NCBI RefSeq assembly: GCF_001570585.1
Contig: NZ_BBXF01000007.1
Coordinates: forward strand, 345,143 to 409,142
DNA length: 64,000 nucleotides
Origin: Herbidospora daliensis
GTDB lineage: Bacteria; Actinomycetota; Actinomycetes; Streptosporangiales; Streptosporangiaceae
Direction of reading: 5' to 3'
This document shows positions 47,752 to 57,278 of the stretch, one piece after another. The position numbers and the translations under genes are program-made. Position 1 is the stretch's first letter, and the number at the start of each line of letters is the position of its first letter. The notes beneath the pieces are model-generated. The model was not told where the DNA came from. It ran no database searches and saw only the letters and a program-made list of their open reading frames with translations.

Positions 47752-48871
47752 CCAGCACCACGATGCCGGCGGCCAGGATCAGCGGCGCGAGGAAGGCGGC
47801 CTGGAACCCGGCGGCGTCGCCGACGCCGCCGACCAGCGCGGCCCCGACGATGAAGCCGACGTAGTTGAACATGTTGACCCGCGCGATGGCCACCCCGGTC
47901 CCGGCCGGGTCGAGCCGCCCGGCGGCCGAGAACGACTGCGGCGCGACCACCGACAGGCCCACCCCGGTCAGCGCGAACCCGGCGATGGCCGTCGCCTCGT
48001 TGGGCGCGACCACGATCAGCAGGAATCCGAGCGCCGCGACCAGCCCGCCGGCCCGCACGATAGTGGCGGGCCCGAACCGGCTGACCGCCGCGTCGCCGCC
48101 GACCCGGACGAGGAACGTCGTCGCCTGGTAGGCGCCCAGGGCCCACGGGGCCATCCACGCCTCGGCGGCCAGCGCCTGGTCGAAGTAGACCGACCCGAAG
48201 TTCGACACCGACGCGTCGCCGACGTAGAGGAACGCCATCGCCAGGAACAGCGGCAGGATCGGCCGCCAGGGGATGGCGACCGGGCCGGTCTCCACGGTGG
48301 TCTCGACGTGCTCCTCGGCCGGGCCGAACAACCACCGGTTGGCGGCCAGCGAGATCACCGCGGCCGGGACCATCACGATCGTGAACGCCGGCCCGAGGTC
48401 GAGGCCGAGCCCCGTCGCGTTCGACGCCCACGCGGCCCCGATCACCGCCGCCAGGCTCCAGAGCGCGTGGAACCCCGTCATCACGGGCCGGGCGTAGCGC
48501 CGCTCGACGGCGGTGCCCTGCATGTTCATCCCGGCGTCGACCCCGCCCAGGCCCAGCCCGAACAGCACCAGCGCCGCCACGAGGACCGGCACGCTGCCCG
48601 CCCACCCGCTGAACGCGACGGCGGCGCAGGCCAGCGGCTGGACGTACAGGAGCATGAACCGGCTGCCCCATCGGGCGGCCACCTGGCCCGCGACGACGCT
48701 GCCCACGCCCGCGATGACCGGCACGACCAGCAGGAGGAGGGTCAGCTCGCCCTCGTCGAGGCCGTGTTTGTGCTGCAGCGCCGCGACCTGGGTGAGCAGC
48801 GTCGAGAACGTGAGGCCCTGCACGAAGAACACCGCGAACGTGGCGAGACGGGCCTGCCGGTCACGAGGCAC
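47684..48871 (-). CDS. MFS transporter (sugar/efflux type)
   Basis: 395 residues, GTG start with GGAGGC upstream. Twelve hydrophobic segments with FGLGLGGVDAGMNMQG in span 4 and GFALTGVGLSVVAPQSFS in the second half; this GVxDAxMNxQG pattern is shared with the FucP/YbjJ-like group of actinobacteria. The substrate is unknown. A possible -10, TAGCCT (48911-48916, minus strand), overlaps the stop of the upstream gene. Confidence 0.88.
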   Translation of the reverse strand: MPRDRQARLATFAVFFVQGLTFSTLLTQVAALQHKHGLDEGELTLLLLVVPVIAGVGSVVAGQVAARWGSRFMLLYVQPLACAAVAFSGWAGSVPVLVAALVLFGLGLGGVDAGMNMQGTAVERRYARPVMTGFHALWSLAAVIGAAWASNATGLGLDLGPAFTIVMVPAAVISLAANRWLFGPAEEHVETTVETGPVAIPWRPILPLFLAMAFLYVGDASVSNFGSVYFDQALAAEAWMAPWALGAYQATTFLVRVGGDAAVSRFGPATIVRAGGLVAALGFLLIVVAPNEATAIAGFALTGVGLSVVAPQSFSAAGRLDPAGTGVAIARVNMFNYVGFIVGAALVGGVGDAAGFQAAFLAPLILAAGIVVLARGFASPVRLPRADGRATGRTP

Positions 48872-48913
48872 GAGAGCCTCCGAACATGAGCGAAGTTCAA
48901 GATTTCGATCAGG

Positions 48914-49462
48914 CTAGGGGCGGGCCTCCTCCAGGTCAACAATCCCCCGGACGGCGGTCGCGAAAGCCACCAGGATGATCGCCGCCGAGACCGGCAGCAG
49001 GTCGAGCTCGAACGCCGGGAGCACGCTGGCCACCAGCACGGCGACCGGGATCCAGAAGGGAGTCCGGCGCTGGATCGCGAGGTGGGTCATGGCGGCGAAC
49101 AGGGCGAGGTAGAACAGCGGCGGACCGACCTGCTGGACGGCCGTCTCCAGCCCCGGGGTGTCGTAGACGCGGCCGAACAGGTCGCTCATCTCCGCGCGGT
49201 CGGCGGCCATGAAGCCCACCACGAGGTCGATGACGAACTGCGCGGCGAAGGCGGCCAGGCCCACGAAGCCCACGACGGTGAAGGCGGTGTGGGTGTGCCG
49301 GTCGAGGTGGATCAGCACCACGCCGTAGAGGCCGAGGGCGACGAGGAAGGCGATGTGGCCGGTGGTCCAGGCGAGACCGGGACCGTGCTCGCTCAGCAGG
49401 CGGATCACCCCGTAGACGAGGGTGAGCAGCGGGGCGCCGATGAAGGCGATGCGGGGATTCAT
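48914..49462 (-). CDS. Conserved membrane protein of unknown function
   Basis: 182 residues with about five membrane spans (RIAFIGAPLLTLVYGVIRLL, IAFLVALGLYGVVLIHL, FTVVGFVGLAAFAAQFVIDLVV, LFYLALFAAMTHLA, FWIPVAVLVASVLPAF). No family recognised. It precedes the MFS gene by 42 bases on the same strand and may share transcription. Confidence 0.75.
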   Translation of the reverse strand: MNPRIAFIGAPLLTLVYGVIRLLSEHGPGLAWTTGHIAFLVALGLYGVVLIHLDRHTHTAFTVVGFVGLAAFAAQFVIDLVVGFMAADRAEMSDLFGRVYDTPGLETAVQQVGPPLFYLALFAAMTHLAIQRRTPFWIPVAVLVASVLPAFELDLLPVSAAIILVAFATAVRGIVDLEEARP

Positions 49463-49513
49463 GGCTTCAGCGTCGCCCTCGTGAAGCCCGTGGGAATCGG
49501 CGGAAAGGCCGAT

Positions 49514-49545
49514 CCGGGACCTCCTCCGTGCGGCGGAGATCCCGG
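49514..49545 (-). terminator. Hairpin after the anti-sigma-like gene
   Basis: Outer stem CCGGGA/TCCCGG (49514-49519, 49540-49545) and inner stem CTCCG/CGGAG with a 5-base loop, 17 bases beyond the stop at 49562. No U-run. Confidence 0.5.
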
Positions 49546-49561
49546 AGCGGCGACTAGGGGT

Positions 49562-50656
49562 TCACCCGGGGATCGCCGCCAGGTCGACGATGATCAGACG
49601 GCCCCCCTTGACGTAGGTCAGCGTCTTCATGCGGTAGTCGAGCACGGGGTTGTTGCTCGCGCGGAGTTCGTAGGTCCGGCCCGTGGCCAGGTCGATCAGC
49701 CCCTGGCCCGGACTGCGCGGCAGCAGGAAGCGGTCGAGGGCGGGCGGGTCGATCATGGGCATCTCCGGCACCACCCTTGTCCGGGTGCCGTCACGCCGCC
49801 CGACCCGGTCGCGGGACACGCACCAGGTCACCGAGCACATGGCGGGCGGCCTCCACCGCGACGCGGTGCGCCGCTCGCCGGTCAGCGCGTCGACGATCTC
49901 GCCGTGGACGACGGCCGGCTTCTGCTGGCGGAAGGGCGGGCTGCCGACCCACGGCCACTGAACCATGTGCATGCCCTCGGTGCCCGCGACCAGCCTCGGC
50001 TCGCCGCCCGACAGCGGCACCTCGTAAGCGCCTCCGGCGCCGCTCCGGGTCCAGATGATCTTGCCGTCGGAGATCGTGTGATCGAGCGGTGAGCCGGGGG
50101 CCTGCGCCACCACTCGCTGGGGGCCGCCGGTGACGGGCGCGGTGAAGAAGGTCGTGGTCATCTTCCCCTTGACCTTCCTGGACGTCCACCAGGCGATGAG
50201 GCCCTCGCCCACCGCGGCCGACCAGAAGCTGACCACCGTGCCCTTGGGCGTGGACACCTCGACCAGCCGCCTGGCCCGGCCGCTGGCCAGATCGAGGGAC
50301 CACAACCCGTTGGTCAGGTCGGCCCGGCCGGTGCGGATCAGCGCGTGCCCCCGGTCGATCATCGCGACGACGTCGTACTGGCGGCGGCCGGGCATCAGCA
50401 GGGGAACCGAGTGCACCGCCTTCGGAAACGCCTTCTCGATGAGGAGGGGCCGCTCCACCGATTCCGCGCCCGGCGAGGTGACGATCACGCCCGTCCCCAC
50501 GAGCACGCCCGTCGTCACGAACGCCGCCAGCGCCTTCCACCAGCGCCGGGGCCGGCGGGCCCGGACCCGCGCCAGCAGGTCGGGCGGGGCGGTGGGGGCG
50601 CGGTCGGCCAGGAGCCGGAGGCCGGATTCCAGGCGCACTTCGAACTCGTCGCGCAT
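49562..50656 (-). CDS. Membrane protein of the type paired with SigE-family sigma factors
   Basis: 364 residues. A cytoplasmic helical start (MRDEFEVRLESGLRLLADRAPTA) leads to the basic RARRPRRWW, one membrane span (~41-62) and a ~300-residue outer part of beta-propeller-like blades (GLWSLDLASGRARRLVEV, GKIIWTRSGAGGAYEVPLSGGEPRLV). This layout is common for genes directly after SigE-type ECF sigma genes in Streptosporangiales, where it probably acts as an anti-sigma or sensor. Upstream there is only a 33-codon remnant, overlapping its start by TGATG. Confidence 0.7.
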   Translation of the reverse strand: MRDEFEVRLESGLRLLADRAPTAPPDLLARVRARRPRRWWKALAAFVTTGVLVGTGVIVTSPGAESVERPLLIEKAFPKAVHSVPLLMPGRRQYDVVAMIDRGHALIRTGRADLTNGLWSLDLASGRARRLVEVSTPKGTVVSFWSAAVGEGLIAWWTSRKVKGKMTTTFFTAPVTGGPQRVVAQAPGSPLDHTISDGKIIWTRSGAGGAYEVPLSGGEPRLVAGTEGMHMVQWPWVGSPPFRQQKPAVVHGEIVDALTGERRTASRWRPPAMCSVTWCVSRDRVGRRDGTRTRVVPEMPMIDPPALDRFLLPRSPGQGLIDLATGRTYELRASNNPVLDYRMKTLTYVKGGRLIIVDLAAIPG

Positions 50657-50757
50657 CAGACCCTCCTGAACCCGTCGGACTTGAGCTGCCCGCGCAGCCG
50701 CCGGGGCCGCGCGGCCCGCCCGTCGGCGAACTTCTCGAACTGGTCGTCTTCCCGCAT
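50656..50757 (-). pseudogene. Probable remnant of a SigE-family sigma-factor gene
   Basis: A 33-codon frame from ATG at 50757 reads MREDDQFEKFADGRAARPRR and then LRGQLKSDGFRRV. The first ~20 residues look like the start of SigE-family ECF sigma factors (EDDxFxxFVxxRxxRLxR), then jump to a short end. Its TGA overlaps the next ATG (TGATG) exactly as an intact sigma gene would be coupled to its partner. I read it as the gene after a large in-frame internal deletion; a genuine 33-residue peptide is the alternative. Confidence 0.5.
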
Positions 50758-50834
50758 GTTCCCTTAGAGCGCGTCAGGGCCGGAGCCGTTGCATGTCGGG
50801 GTCCGTCCCTGGTGGGGATCGGGCTCTCACGCCG

Positions 50835-50840
50835 TAATCT
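50835..50840 (+). promoter_or_regulatory. -10 hexamer of the DUF1707 gene
   Basis: TAATCT 6 bases before the GTG at 50847; leaderless-type spacing, although AAGGGG just before the start could also serve as a ribosome site. Confidence 0.4.
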
Positions 50841-50846
50841 CAAGGG

Positions 50847-51470
50847 GTGAGTAGCGACTTCCGCGAATGGATCGCCGCCCTGGTCGCCCCCAGGGATGCA
50901 CAGTCGGGCCCGCGGCCCGAAGAACTGCGGGCCTCCGACGCCGACCGTGAGCACGTCATCGCCGTGCTCACTGAGGCCGCCGCCGACGGGCGGTTGTCCC
51001 GCCTCGAACACGAGGAGCGGGTCGACGCCGCCTACCGCTCCCAGACGCTCGGGCAGCTCACAGTGCTCACGCGGGATCTGCTGCCGCCCGACCAGCAGCC
51101 GTTCGCCCTGCACAGCCGGCCCGTCGCGGCCGTGTTCCGCAACGAGTCACGCGGCGGGCGCTGGGTGGTGCCCTCGACCGTCCCGGTCAGCTCGATCGGG
51201 GGCAAGGTCGACCTCGACCTGCGCGAGGCGCTGCTCCAGTCGCGCCGGATCGTGGTGCAGCTGGCCGTCGTGGCCGGCACGGTCAACATGACCGTGCCCG
51301 AGGGGGTGCGCATCGTGGTCGCCCCCGCCGCCCGGATCGGCCAGTTCAAAGACCAGACCCGGGTGCCCGCCGACCCCGACTGCCCGGTCATCGAACTGGC
51401 CGGGTACGTCTGGGGCGGGCGGGTGATCGCCAAGTCGCCGAAGCCGCCGAAGAAGGGCCGCCGGCGCTAG
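50847..51470 (+). CDS. DUF1707 domain protein with envelope-stress-type C-terminus
   Basis: 207 residues. DUF1707 (~27-80: [43 protein letters not shown]) followed by the LiaF-like beta domain (~110-195) with its [14 protein letters not shown] and [18 protein letters not shown] strands. No membrane span. This family combination is widespread in actinobacteria and is tied loosely to cell-wall stress responses; a molecular role is not known. It overlaps glpX tail to tail by 4 bases (CTAG). Confidence 0.88.
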   Translation: MSSDFREWIAALVAPRDAQSGPRPEELRASDADREHVIAVLTEAAADGRLSRLEHEERVDAAYRSQTLGQLTVLTRDLLPPDQQPFALHSRPVAAVFRNESRGGRWVVPSTVPVSSIGGKVDLDLREALLQSRRIVVQLAVVAGTVNMTVPEGVRIVVAPAARIGQFKDQTRVPADPDCPVIELAGYVWGGRVIAKSPKPPKKGRRR

Positions 51471-52519
51471 AGGGCGGTGTCGAAGTTGATCGCGCTGTAG
51501 GCGCCCAGCTTCCACAGCTGGTGCTCGCTCTCGATCCGCCTTATGGTGCCCGACCGGCCGCGCATGACCAGTGAGTGGGTGTGCGCCACGCCTCCCCGGT
51601 TGCGCAGGCCGCCCTGGTAGCGCACGCCGTTCATCAGCTCGCCGTCGGTCACGCCGGTCGCGGCGAAGAACACGTCGTCGGAGCTGACCAGGTCGTCGGT
51701 GGTGAGCACCCGGTTCAGGTCGAGGCCCGCGTCGAGGGCGCGCTGCCGCTCGGCGTCGTCCTGGGGCCACAACTTGCCCTGGATGACGCCGCCGAGGCAC
51801 TTCATCGCGCACGCCGCGACGGTGCCCTCGGGGGTGCCGCCGACGCCGAGCATCAGGTCGATGCCGGTGCCCGGCTGGGCGGCCATGATCGCGCCCGCGA
51901 CGTCGCCGTCGGTGATGAACTTGATGCGGGCGCCGGTCTCCCGGATCTCCCGCACGATCGTCTCGTGCCGCGTCCGGTCGAGGATGACCACGGTCACGTC
52001 GGACGCCTTGCCGCCCTTGGCCTTGGCCACCGCGGCCACGTTGTGAGCCACCGGGGCCTCGATGTCGACCACGCCGGCCGCCTCGGCGCCGGTGACGAGC
52101 TTCTCCATGTAGAAGACGGCGCTGGAGTCGTACATGGACCCCCGGGGGCTCACCGCGATCACCGAGATGGCGTTGTTCATGCCCAGGGCGCACAACCGGG
52201 TGCCGTCGATCGGGTCGACCGCGACGTCGCACTCGGCGCCGGTGCCGTCGCCGACCTCCTCGCCGTTGAACAGCATCGGCGCCTGGTCCTTCTCGCCCTC
52301 GCCGATCACCACCTTGCCGCGCATCGACACCGTGTTGATCAACTGGCGCATCGCGCTGACCGCCGCGCCGTCGGCGCCGTTCTTGTCACCACGGCCGACC
52401 CAGCGGGCGCTGGCCATCGCCGCCGCCTCGGTCACCCTGACCAGTTCGAGGGCCAGGTTGCGGTCGGGCGCGTGGCGGTCGGTGGCAAGCGGCGGCGGTA
52501 CGGACTGGTCTGAGTTCAT
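51467..52519 (-). CDS. glpX: Fructose-1,6-bisphosphatase, class II
   Basis: 350 residues. The lithium-sensitive phosphatase fold with metal motifs [25 protein letters not shown] and GVGGTPEG, and catalytic region [18 protein letters not shown]. It makes fructose 6-phosphate in gluconeogenesis; in actinobacteria GlpX is usually the only FBPase. It complements PckG, also in the window, in the gluconeogenic route. Divergent from the TetR gene with 99 bases between. Confidence 0.96.
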   Translation of the reverse strand: MNSDQSVPPPLATDRHAPDRNLALELVRVTEAAAMASARWVGRGDKNGADGAAVSAMRQLINTVSMRGKVVIGEGEKDQAPMLFNGEEVGDGTGAECDVAVDPIDGTRLCALGMNNAISVIAVSPRGSMYDSSAVFYMEKLVTGAEAAGVVDIEAPVAHNVAAVAKAKGGKASDVTVVILDRTRHETIVREIRETGARIKFITDGDVAGAIMAAQPGTGIDLMLGVGGTPEGTVAACAMKCLGGVIQGKLWPQDDAERQRALDAGLDLNRVLTTDDLVSSDDVFFAATGVTDGELMNGVRYQGGLRNRGGVAHTHSLVMRGRSGTIRRIESEHQLWKLGAYSAINFDTAL

Positions 52520-52605
52520 CGTGTCTCCTTGAGGTATGACACTGCCTTACCCGGTATCGCCCGTTGATTCTGCGTGAGTCGTGCCACACCACCCGGCCGC
52601 CTCGA

Positions 52606-52611
52606 TAATCT
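52606..52611 (+). promoter_or_regulatory. -10 hexamer of the TetR gene
   Basis: TAATCT 7 bases before the ATG at 52619, no ribosome-binding site: leaderless-type start. Confidence 0.5.
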
Positions 52612-52618
52612 CGCCTGC

Positions 52619-53212
52619 ATGAGCGGCGACAACATCAAGGAGACCGGCCGGGGCACCTCGGAAAGAGGCGCGGCGACCCGGGTCGCCCTTCTCGACGCCG
52701 CCCGCGACGTGTTCATCACCCAGGGCTTCGCCGAGGCCGGGGTCACCGAGGTGGTCCAGCGGGCCGGGGCCAGCGTCGGCAGCCTCTACCACCACTTCTC
52801 CGGCAAGGCCGATCTCTACCGGGCGCTGTTCGACGAGTTCCAGGACCGGCAGGCCCAGCGCACCAAGACGGCCGTCCACGACGCCCGGACCGGCGGCGAG
52901 ACCGAGCCGATGGGGTTGTTCCTGGCCGGGGCGCGCGCCTACCTCGACGGCTGCGTGCAGGAACGCGACCTGGCGGCGCTGTTCCTGCGGGGCGACGGGC
53001 CGCCCGGGTTCGAGGTCGTCATCCGCGAGCGGCTGCGCACCTGGGCCCGCCGCAACGCCTCGCTCTTCGAGCACGAAGACGCGCTGGTGGTGGTGATCAC
53101 GGGGGCGCTGGCGGCGGTCGTCCAGGAACTGACCCTGTCGGCCGACCTCGACGCGGCCCGGCTGATGGCCGATCAGGCCCTCGGCATCATCGGCCGGATC
53201 AGGAACCCCTGA
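52619..53212 (+). CDS. TetR-family transcriptional regulator
   Basis: 197 residues. The N-terminal HTH (RVALLDAARDVFITQGFAEAGVTEVVQ then GASVGSLYHHFSGKADLYRALF) is typical; the ligand domain follows. No obvious target gene: glpX is divergent and the DUF4245 gene follows after 22 bases. It may be a local or a distant regulator. Confidence 0.9.
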   Translation: MSGDNIKETGRGTSERGAATRVALLDAARDVFITQGFAEAGVTEVVQRAGASVGSLYHHFSGKADLYRALFDEFQDRQAQRTKTAVHDARTGGETEPMGLFLAGARAYLDGCVQERDLAALFLRGDGPPGFEVVIRERLRTWARRNASLFEHEDALVVVITGALAAVVQELTLSADLDAARLMADQALGIIGRIRNP

Positions 53213-53222
53213 CCCGAGCCGG

Positions 53223-53228
53223 TAGTCT
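53223..53228 (+). promoter_or_regulatory. -10 hexamer of the DUF4245 gene
   Basis: TAGTCT 6 bases before the GTG at 53235; leaderless-type spacing. Confidence 0.5.
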
Positions 53229-53234
53229 CGGCAC

Positions 53235-53759
53235 GTGCGCCGATTCACCCAGGGCCTCTACGGCTACGCCTTCGCGCTGCTCGTCTGCTTCGCCGGGGTC
53301 GGCCTGTTCCTGCTGATCACGCCGCAGAGCCGGACCGAGCACATCCCGCGCGTCGACTTCGCCGTCGACGCCGACAACGCCGCCCGCGCGGCCGAGTTCC
53401 CGGTCGCGGTACCCGAGCCGGTGCTGGCCGATTGGGTGCCGACCAGCTCCCGGCTGACCAACACCAAGGGCGTGGTGACCTGGCGGCTCGGCTTCGCCAC
53501 CGGCAAGCGCATGCACGCCATGCTGGCCCAGAGCAACGAGCAGCCCACGGCCGGGTTCGCCAACCGCCTGGCCAACACCGAGACCTCGATCGGCACCGAG
53601 GTGATCAAGGGCACGACGTGGGAGAAGCGCTTCCGCGAGGACAAGAACCAGCGATCGCTGGTCAGGGTCGCCGACGGCCGCACCGTCGTCGTCACCGGCT
53701 CGGCCGACTGGCCGGAGCTGGGCGCGCTCGCGGCCAGCCTGGTCGAGCGGGACGTCTAG
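53235..53759 (+). CDS. DUF4245 membrane-anchored protein
   Basis: 174 residues, GTG start. One N-terminal span (GLYGYAFALLVCFAGVGLFLLI) and an extracytoplasmic domain of ~140 residues (PEPVLADWVPTSSRL, GTTWEKRFREDKNQRSLVR). DUF4245 is an actinobacterial family beside glpX and xseB; function unknown. Its stop overlaps the xseB stop in CTAG. Confidence 0.88.
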   Translation: MRRFTQGLYGYAFALLVCFAGVGLFLLITPQSRTEHIPRVDFAVDADNAARAAEFPVAVPEPVLADWVPTSSRLTNTKGVVTWRLGFATGKRMHAMLAQSNEQPTAGFANRLANTETSIGTEVIKGTTWEKRFREDKNQRSLVRVADGRTVVVTGSADWPELGALAASLVERDV

Positions 53760-53995
53760 AAGGGCGCTTCGTCGGAGGCCGGCTCGGGTCGGCGCTCGGC
53801 CATCGCGGCGGCCAGCTTGACCCGGGCGCCCTGGAGCCAGTTCTCGCAGATCGCGGCCAGTTTCTCGCCGCGCTCCCACAGTTCGATCGACTGCTCCAGG
53901 GTCAGGCCGCCCGCTTCCAGGCGGCGCACCACCTCGGTCAGCTCCTCGCGCGCCTTCTCGTAGGACGGCGTCTTCTCGTCAGCCACGCTGCCCAC
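53756..53995 (-). CDS. xseB: Exodeoxyribonuclease VII small subunit
   Basis: 79 residues, the usual length. The signature SYEKAREELTEVVRRLEAGGLTLEQSIELWERGEKLA is split here only by length limits in this note: SYEKAREELTEVV and GGLTLEQSIELWERGE are both present. It forms the long helical hairpins that assemble around XseA. Directly downstream of xseA, one base apart. Confidence 0.95.
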   Translation of the reverse strand: MGSVADEKTPSYEKAREELTEVVRRLEAGGLTLEQSIELWERGEKLAAICENWLQGARVKLAAAMAERRPEPASDEAPF

Positions 53996-53996
53996 C

Positions 53997-55202
53997 CTAA
54001 AGGCCGGTGACCTCGACCCCGACCCGATCGTCGGGGAAGCGGACCGTGAGCGCCTCGCCCTCGGCGAGGTCGGCGGCCTTCCTGACCACCTCGCCCGAGG
54101 GCTTCTGCACGATCGCGTAGCCCCGTTCGAGGGTCGCGGCGGGGGAGAGGGCCACCAGCCGGGCCCGGAGGTGCTCCAGCCCGTCGGAACTGCGGTGGAG
54201 GGAGTGGTCGAGCACCCGCCGGGCCCGGTCGCGCAGCTGGTCGACCTGTTCGGCGCGGCGGTCGATCTCGCGGACGGGATCGGCCAGCGACGGCCGCGAC
54301 CGCACCGCGGTCACCCACGCGAGCTCCCGCTCCAGCCAGCCCCCCATGACGCGCCTGCCCCGGTCGCGCAGCTGGTGGACCAGCGCGAGCTGCTCGCCCA
54401 CGTCGGGCACCACCTTCTTGGCGGCGTCGGTGGGGGTGGACGCCCGCAGGTCGGCCACCAGGTCGAGCAGCGGCGAATCCTGCTCGTGCCCGATCGCGCT
54501 CACGACCGGGGTGCGGCACGCCGCGACCGCCCTGACCAGCGACTCGTCGGAGAACGGCAGCAGGTCTTCGAGCGACCCGCCGCCCCGGGCCACGATGATC
54601 ACGTCGACCTCGCGGTCGGCGTCGAGCCGGTGCAGCGCGTCGGTCACCTCGGCGACCGCCAGCCCGCCCTGCACCGCCACCTGCTCGACCTTGAACCGGA
54701 CGGCCGGCCACCTGCGCCGCGCGTTCTCCAGCACGTCGCGCTCGGCCGCCGAGTCGCGCCCGCAGACCAGCCCGACCGTTCCGGGGAGGAACGGCAGCCG
54801 GCGTTTGCGGTCGTTGTTGAACAGACCCTCGGCCGCCAGCACCTGCCGCAGCCGCTCCAGCCGGGCCAGCAGCTCGCCGACCCCGACGGGCCGGATCTCC
54901 ATGGCGGTGAACGCGAACGACCCCCGGTTGACCCAGAAGTCGGCCTTGACGTGCACCACCACCCGCGCGCCGTCGACCGGGCGCGGGAGACTCGACTCGT
55001 AGACGTTCCTGGCGCACGTCACCCGGGCCGACACGTTCGCGACCGGGTCGCGCAGGGTCATGAACACCGTGCCGCCCCGGGCGGTCAGCTCGGTGATCTG
55101 GCCTTCGACCCAGACCGTGCCGAGCTTCCCGATCCACTGGGCGACCATCTGCAGCACCGACCTGACGGGCAGGGGCGCCTCGGGGGAGGTCTTCGCGCTC
55201 AC
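53997..55202 (-). CDS. xseA: Exodeoxyribonuclease VII large subunit
   Basis: 401 residues, GTG start. An OB-fold ([23 protein letters not shown] in parts) precedes the catalytic domain with [12 protein letters not shown] and [13 protein letters not shown] (the conserved GH-E/D-DxxxxD nuclease motif), then the long coiled coil and the C-terminal [15 protein letters not shown] block. With XseB it degrades single-stranded DNA. Preceded by the lipid-droplet-protein gene with a 4-base gap, an old conserved order. Confidence 0.95.
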   Translation of the reverse strand: MSAKTSPEAPLPVRSVLQMVAQWIGKLGTVWVEGQITELTARGGTVFMTLRDPVANVSARVTCARNVYESSLPRPVDGARVVVHVKADFWVNRGSFAFTAMEIRPVGVGELLARLERLRQVLAAEGLFNNDRKRRLPFLPGTVGLVCGRDSAAERDVLENARRRWPAVRFKVEQVAVQGGLAVAEVTDALHRLDADREVDVIIVARGGGSLEDLLPFSDESLVRAVAACRTPVVSAIGHEQDSPLLDLVADLRASTPTDAAKKVVPDVGEQLALVHQLRDRGRRVMGGWLERELAWVTAVRSRPSLADPVREIDRRAEQVDQLRDRARRVLDHSLHRSSDGLEHLRARLVALSPAATLERGYAIVQKPSGEVVRKAADLAEGEALTVRFPDDRVGVEVTGL

Positions 55203-55206
55203 CTGC

Positions 55207-56172
55207 TCAGCTTTCCAGCTTGGCCAGCCGGTTCTCGAACATCCGCAGCACCTCCGGGCGCGCCGTGCTCGCCTTCTCGTAGTCGATCCAGCTCTGGATC
55301 TCCTCCTTCGACCGGCCGCGCATGCGCGCCCGGAGGGAGGCGAAGGTCAGGTCGGCGTAGCCGGGGATGGGCTCGGCGGGCAGGTCGCGGGCCGGGGGCT
55401 CCTCGGTGTGACCGGGGACGACCTCGGGCACGGCCGTGTCGGTGACCGGCTCGCCGGGGGTCTTCTTCGCGGGCTTGGGGGCCGGCGGGATCTTCGACGG
55501 GACGGCCGGCTCGGAGGCCAGCGCGGGGTCGGACGAGGGCTCGGTGGTCTTCTGCCCCTGCGGCTCGGCGGCGACGGGGGTGGGCTCCTCCTCCTGCTTC
55601 GCCTTGGCCTTCTCGGTGGCCTCGGGGGTGGCGGCGGGGGTGGTGGCCGCGTGGTCGGCCGTCTCGGCGACCTTCTCCTCGGTCTTCCCGGCCTTGACCG
55701 GTTCCGCGGGGGCGGGGTCGGTCGCGGCGTGCGGGGTGGTCTCGGTGGATGCCTCGGCGGCTTCGCTCACAGGGGTCTCCTCTGCCTTCGCGCCCGAGGC
55801 GACCAGGCGGTCGCCCTTCGGGGCGCTACCCCCGGGCTGGAAGATCACCGGTTCGGGCTTGTCGGCCTTGGCCGGGCGGGGAGCGAAGATGACCGGCTCG
55901 CGGCGGGGCTTGTCGTCGCCCTCGACCACGATGTCGGAGACCGACTTCACGCCGGGGCGCGAGGGGTCGGTGGGGGTCTCCTCGGCCGGGGCGTTGCCGG
56001 TGACCCGCTTCAGGGTGGTGCGGACGCGGTCGCCGAGGAGGAGGGCCTGACCCACGCCGCTGAGCGCGCCCTGGAGCGCCATCATGGGCAGGTCTTTCAC
56101 CTTCTGTGTTATCTCGTCACGGTTGTTATACGCCTCGCGAATGGGCTTTGTGATCGTACGCAAGAGGGACAT
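55207..56172 (-). CDS. Lipid droplet-associated-type protein with long Ala/Pro/Glu region
   Basis: 321 residues from ATG at 56172 with GGGAG upstream; a longer frame upstream would cross the ispH promoter. The N-terminal amphipathic helix block ([41 protein letters not shown]) matches the actinobacterial lipid droplet-associated proteins encoded next to xseA (Rv1109c in M. tuberculosis, as I recall). The middle ~190 residues are a low-complexity Ala/Pro/Glu/Thr segment; the end ([31 protein letters not shown]) is ordered. Surface binding of storage-lipid droplets is the family inference. Confidence 0.75.
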   Translation of the reverse strand: MSLLRTITKPIREAYNNRDEITQKVKDLPMMALQGALSGVGQALLLGDRVRTTLKRVTGNAPAEETPTDPSRPGVKSVSDIVVEGDDKPRREPVIFAPRPAKADKPEPVIFQPGGSAPKGDRLVASGAKAEETPVSEAAEASTETTPHAATDPAPAEPVKAGKTEEKVAETADHAATTPAATPEATEKAKAKQEEEPTPVAAEPQGQKTTEPSSDPALASEPAVPSKIPPAPKPAKKTPGEPVTDTAVPEVVPGHTEEPPARDLPAEPIPGYADLTFASLRARMRGRSKEEIQSWIDYEKASTARPEVLRMFENRLAKLES

Positions 56173-56258
56173 GGGCAGCTCCCAGGAGATATTCCGTTGA
56201 TGTCGCAGTCTGGCAAGACTGGCGCGGGCGGAGGTCAAGCCACTGCAGACCATCCACG

Positions 56259-56264
56259 TAGCAT
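56259..56264 (+). promoter_or_regulatory. -10 hexamer of ispH
   Basis: TAGCAT 6 bases before the ATG at 56271, without a ribosome site: leaderless-type start. Confidence 0.5.
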
Positions 56265-56270
56265 GAGACC

Positions 56271-57245
56271 ATGACGTCACAGACCCCCGCGACCATTACA
56301 GATCGCCGTCGTGTCCTGGTGGCGAAGCCGCGCGGTTACTGCGCCGGCGTCGACCGGGCCGTCGAGGCCGTGGAGCGGGCATTGGCGCAGTACGGCGCGC
56401 CGATCTACGTCCGTAAGCAGATCGTCCACAACACCTTCGTCGTGAAGACCCTCGAAGAGCGCGGTGCGATCTTCGTCGACGAGACCGAGGAGGTCCCCGA
56501 AGGGGCCATCGTCGTGTTCTCGGCTCACGGCGTCTCTCCGGCCGTCCACCAGGAGGCCGCCCAGCGCAGCCTGAAGACCATCGACGCGACCTGCCCGCTG
56601 GTCACCAAGGTCCACAACGAGGCCAAGCGCTTCGCCGCGCAAGACTACGACATCCTCCTCATCGGCCACGAGGGCCACGAAGAGGTCGAGGGCACGGCGG
56701 GCGAGGCGCCCGACCACGTCCGCCTGGTCGACGGCCTCGAAGGCGTCGAGACCGTCGAGGTGCGCGACCCGTCGAAGGTCGTGTGGTTGTCGCAGACCAC
56801 GCTGTCGGTCGACGAGACCACCGAGACCGTCACCCGCCTCAAGAACCGTTTCCCCGACCTGATCGACCCGCCGAGCGACGACATCTGCTACGCGACGTCC
56901 AACCGCCAGACGGCGGTCAAGGAGATCGCCGCCGAGGCCCAGCTCGTGATCGTGGTGGGTTCGGAGAACTCGTCCAACTCCAAGCGGCTGGTCGAGGTGG
57001 CCCTCGACTACGGCGCCGACGCCTCCTACCTCGTCGACCACGCCTCGTTCGTCGACCCGGCCTGGCTCGACGGCGTCACCACCGTCGGCGTGACGAGCGG
57101 CGCGTCGGTGCCCGAGATCCTCGTCGAGGGCGTGCTGGCCAAGCTGGCCGCCCACGGCTTCGGCGACGTCGAGGAAGTCGAGTCGGTGACCGAGAGGATG
57201 CGCTTCGCGCTGCCCCACGAGCTCCGCAAGGACCTGCGGGCCTGA
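56271..57245 (+). CDS. ispH: 4-Hydroxy-3-methylbut-2-enyl diphosphate reductase
   Basis: 324 residues. The three cluster cysteines are Cys24 ([12 protein letters not shown]), Cys108 ([11 protein letters not shown]) and Cys206 ([11 protein letters not shown]), with the [11 protein letters not shown] substrate loop. It is the last step of the MEP isoprenoid pathway, making IPP and DMAPP, which feed the cis-prenyltransferase also in this window. The gene has a leaderless-type start and a strong hairpin after it. Confidence 0.97.
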   Translation: MTSQTPATITDRRRVLVAKPRGYCAGVDRAVEAVERALAQYGAPIYVRKQIVHNTFVVKTLEERGAIFVDETEEVPEGAIVVFSAHGVSPAVHQEAAQRSLKTIDATCPLVTKVHNEAKRFAAQDYDILLIGHEGHEEVEGTAGEAPDHVRLVDGLEGVETVEVRDPSKVVWLSQTTLSVDETTETVTRLKNRFPDLIDPPSDDICYATSNRQTAVKEIAAEAQLVIVVGSENSSNSKRLVEVALDYGADASYLVDHASFVDPAWLDGVTTVGVTSGASVPEILVEGVLAKLAAHGFGDVEEVESVTERMRFALPHELRKDLRA

Positions 57246-57252
57246 CCCGCCG

Positions 57253-57278
57253 GCCCCCGGGCCGTCAGGCCTGGGGGC
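57253..57278. terminator. Bidirectional hairpin terminator with a stop codon in its loop
   Basis: An 11-bp stem (GCCCCCGGGCC, 57253-57263, with GGCCTGGGGGC, 57268-57278; one G-T pair) and a 4-base loop GTCA. The loop carries the stop of the minus-strand DUF6542 gene. It separates convergent ispH and DUF6542. Confidence 0.65.
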
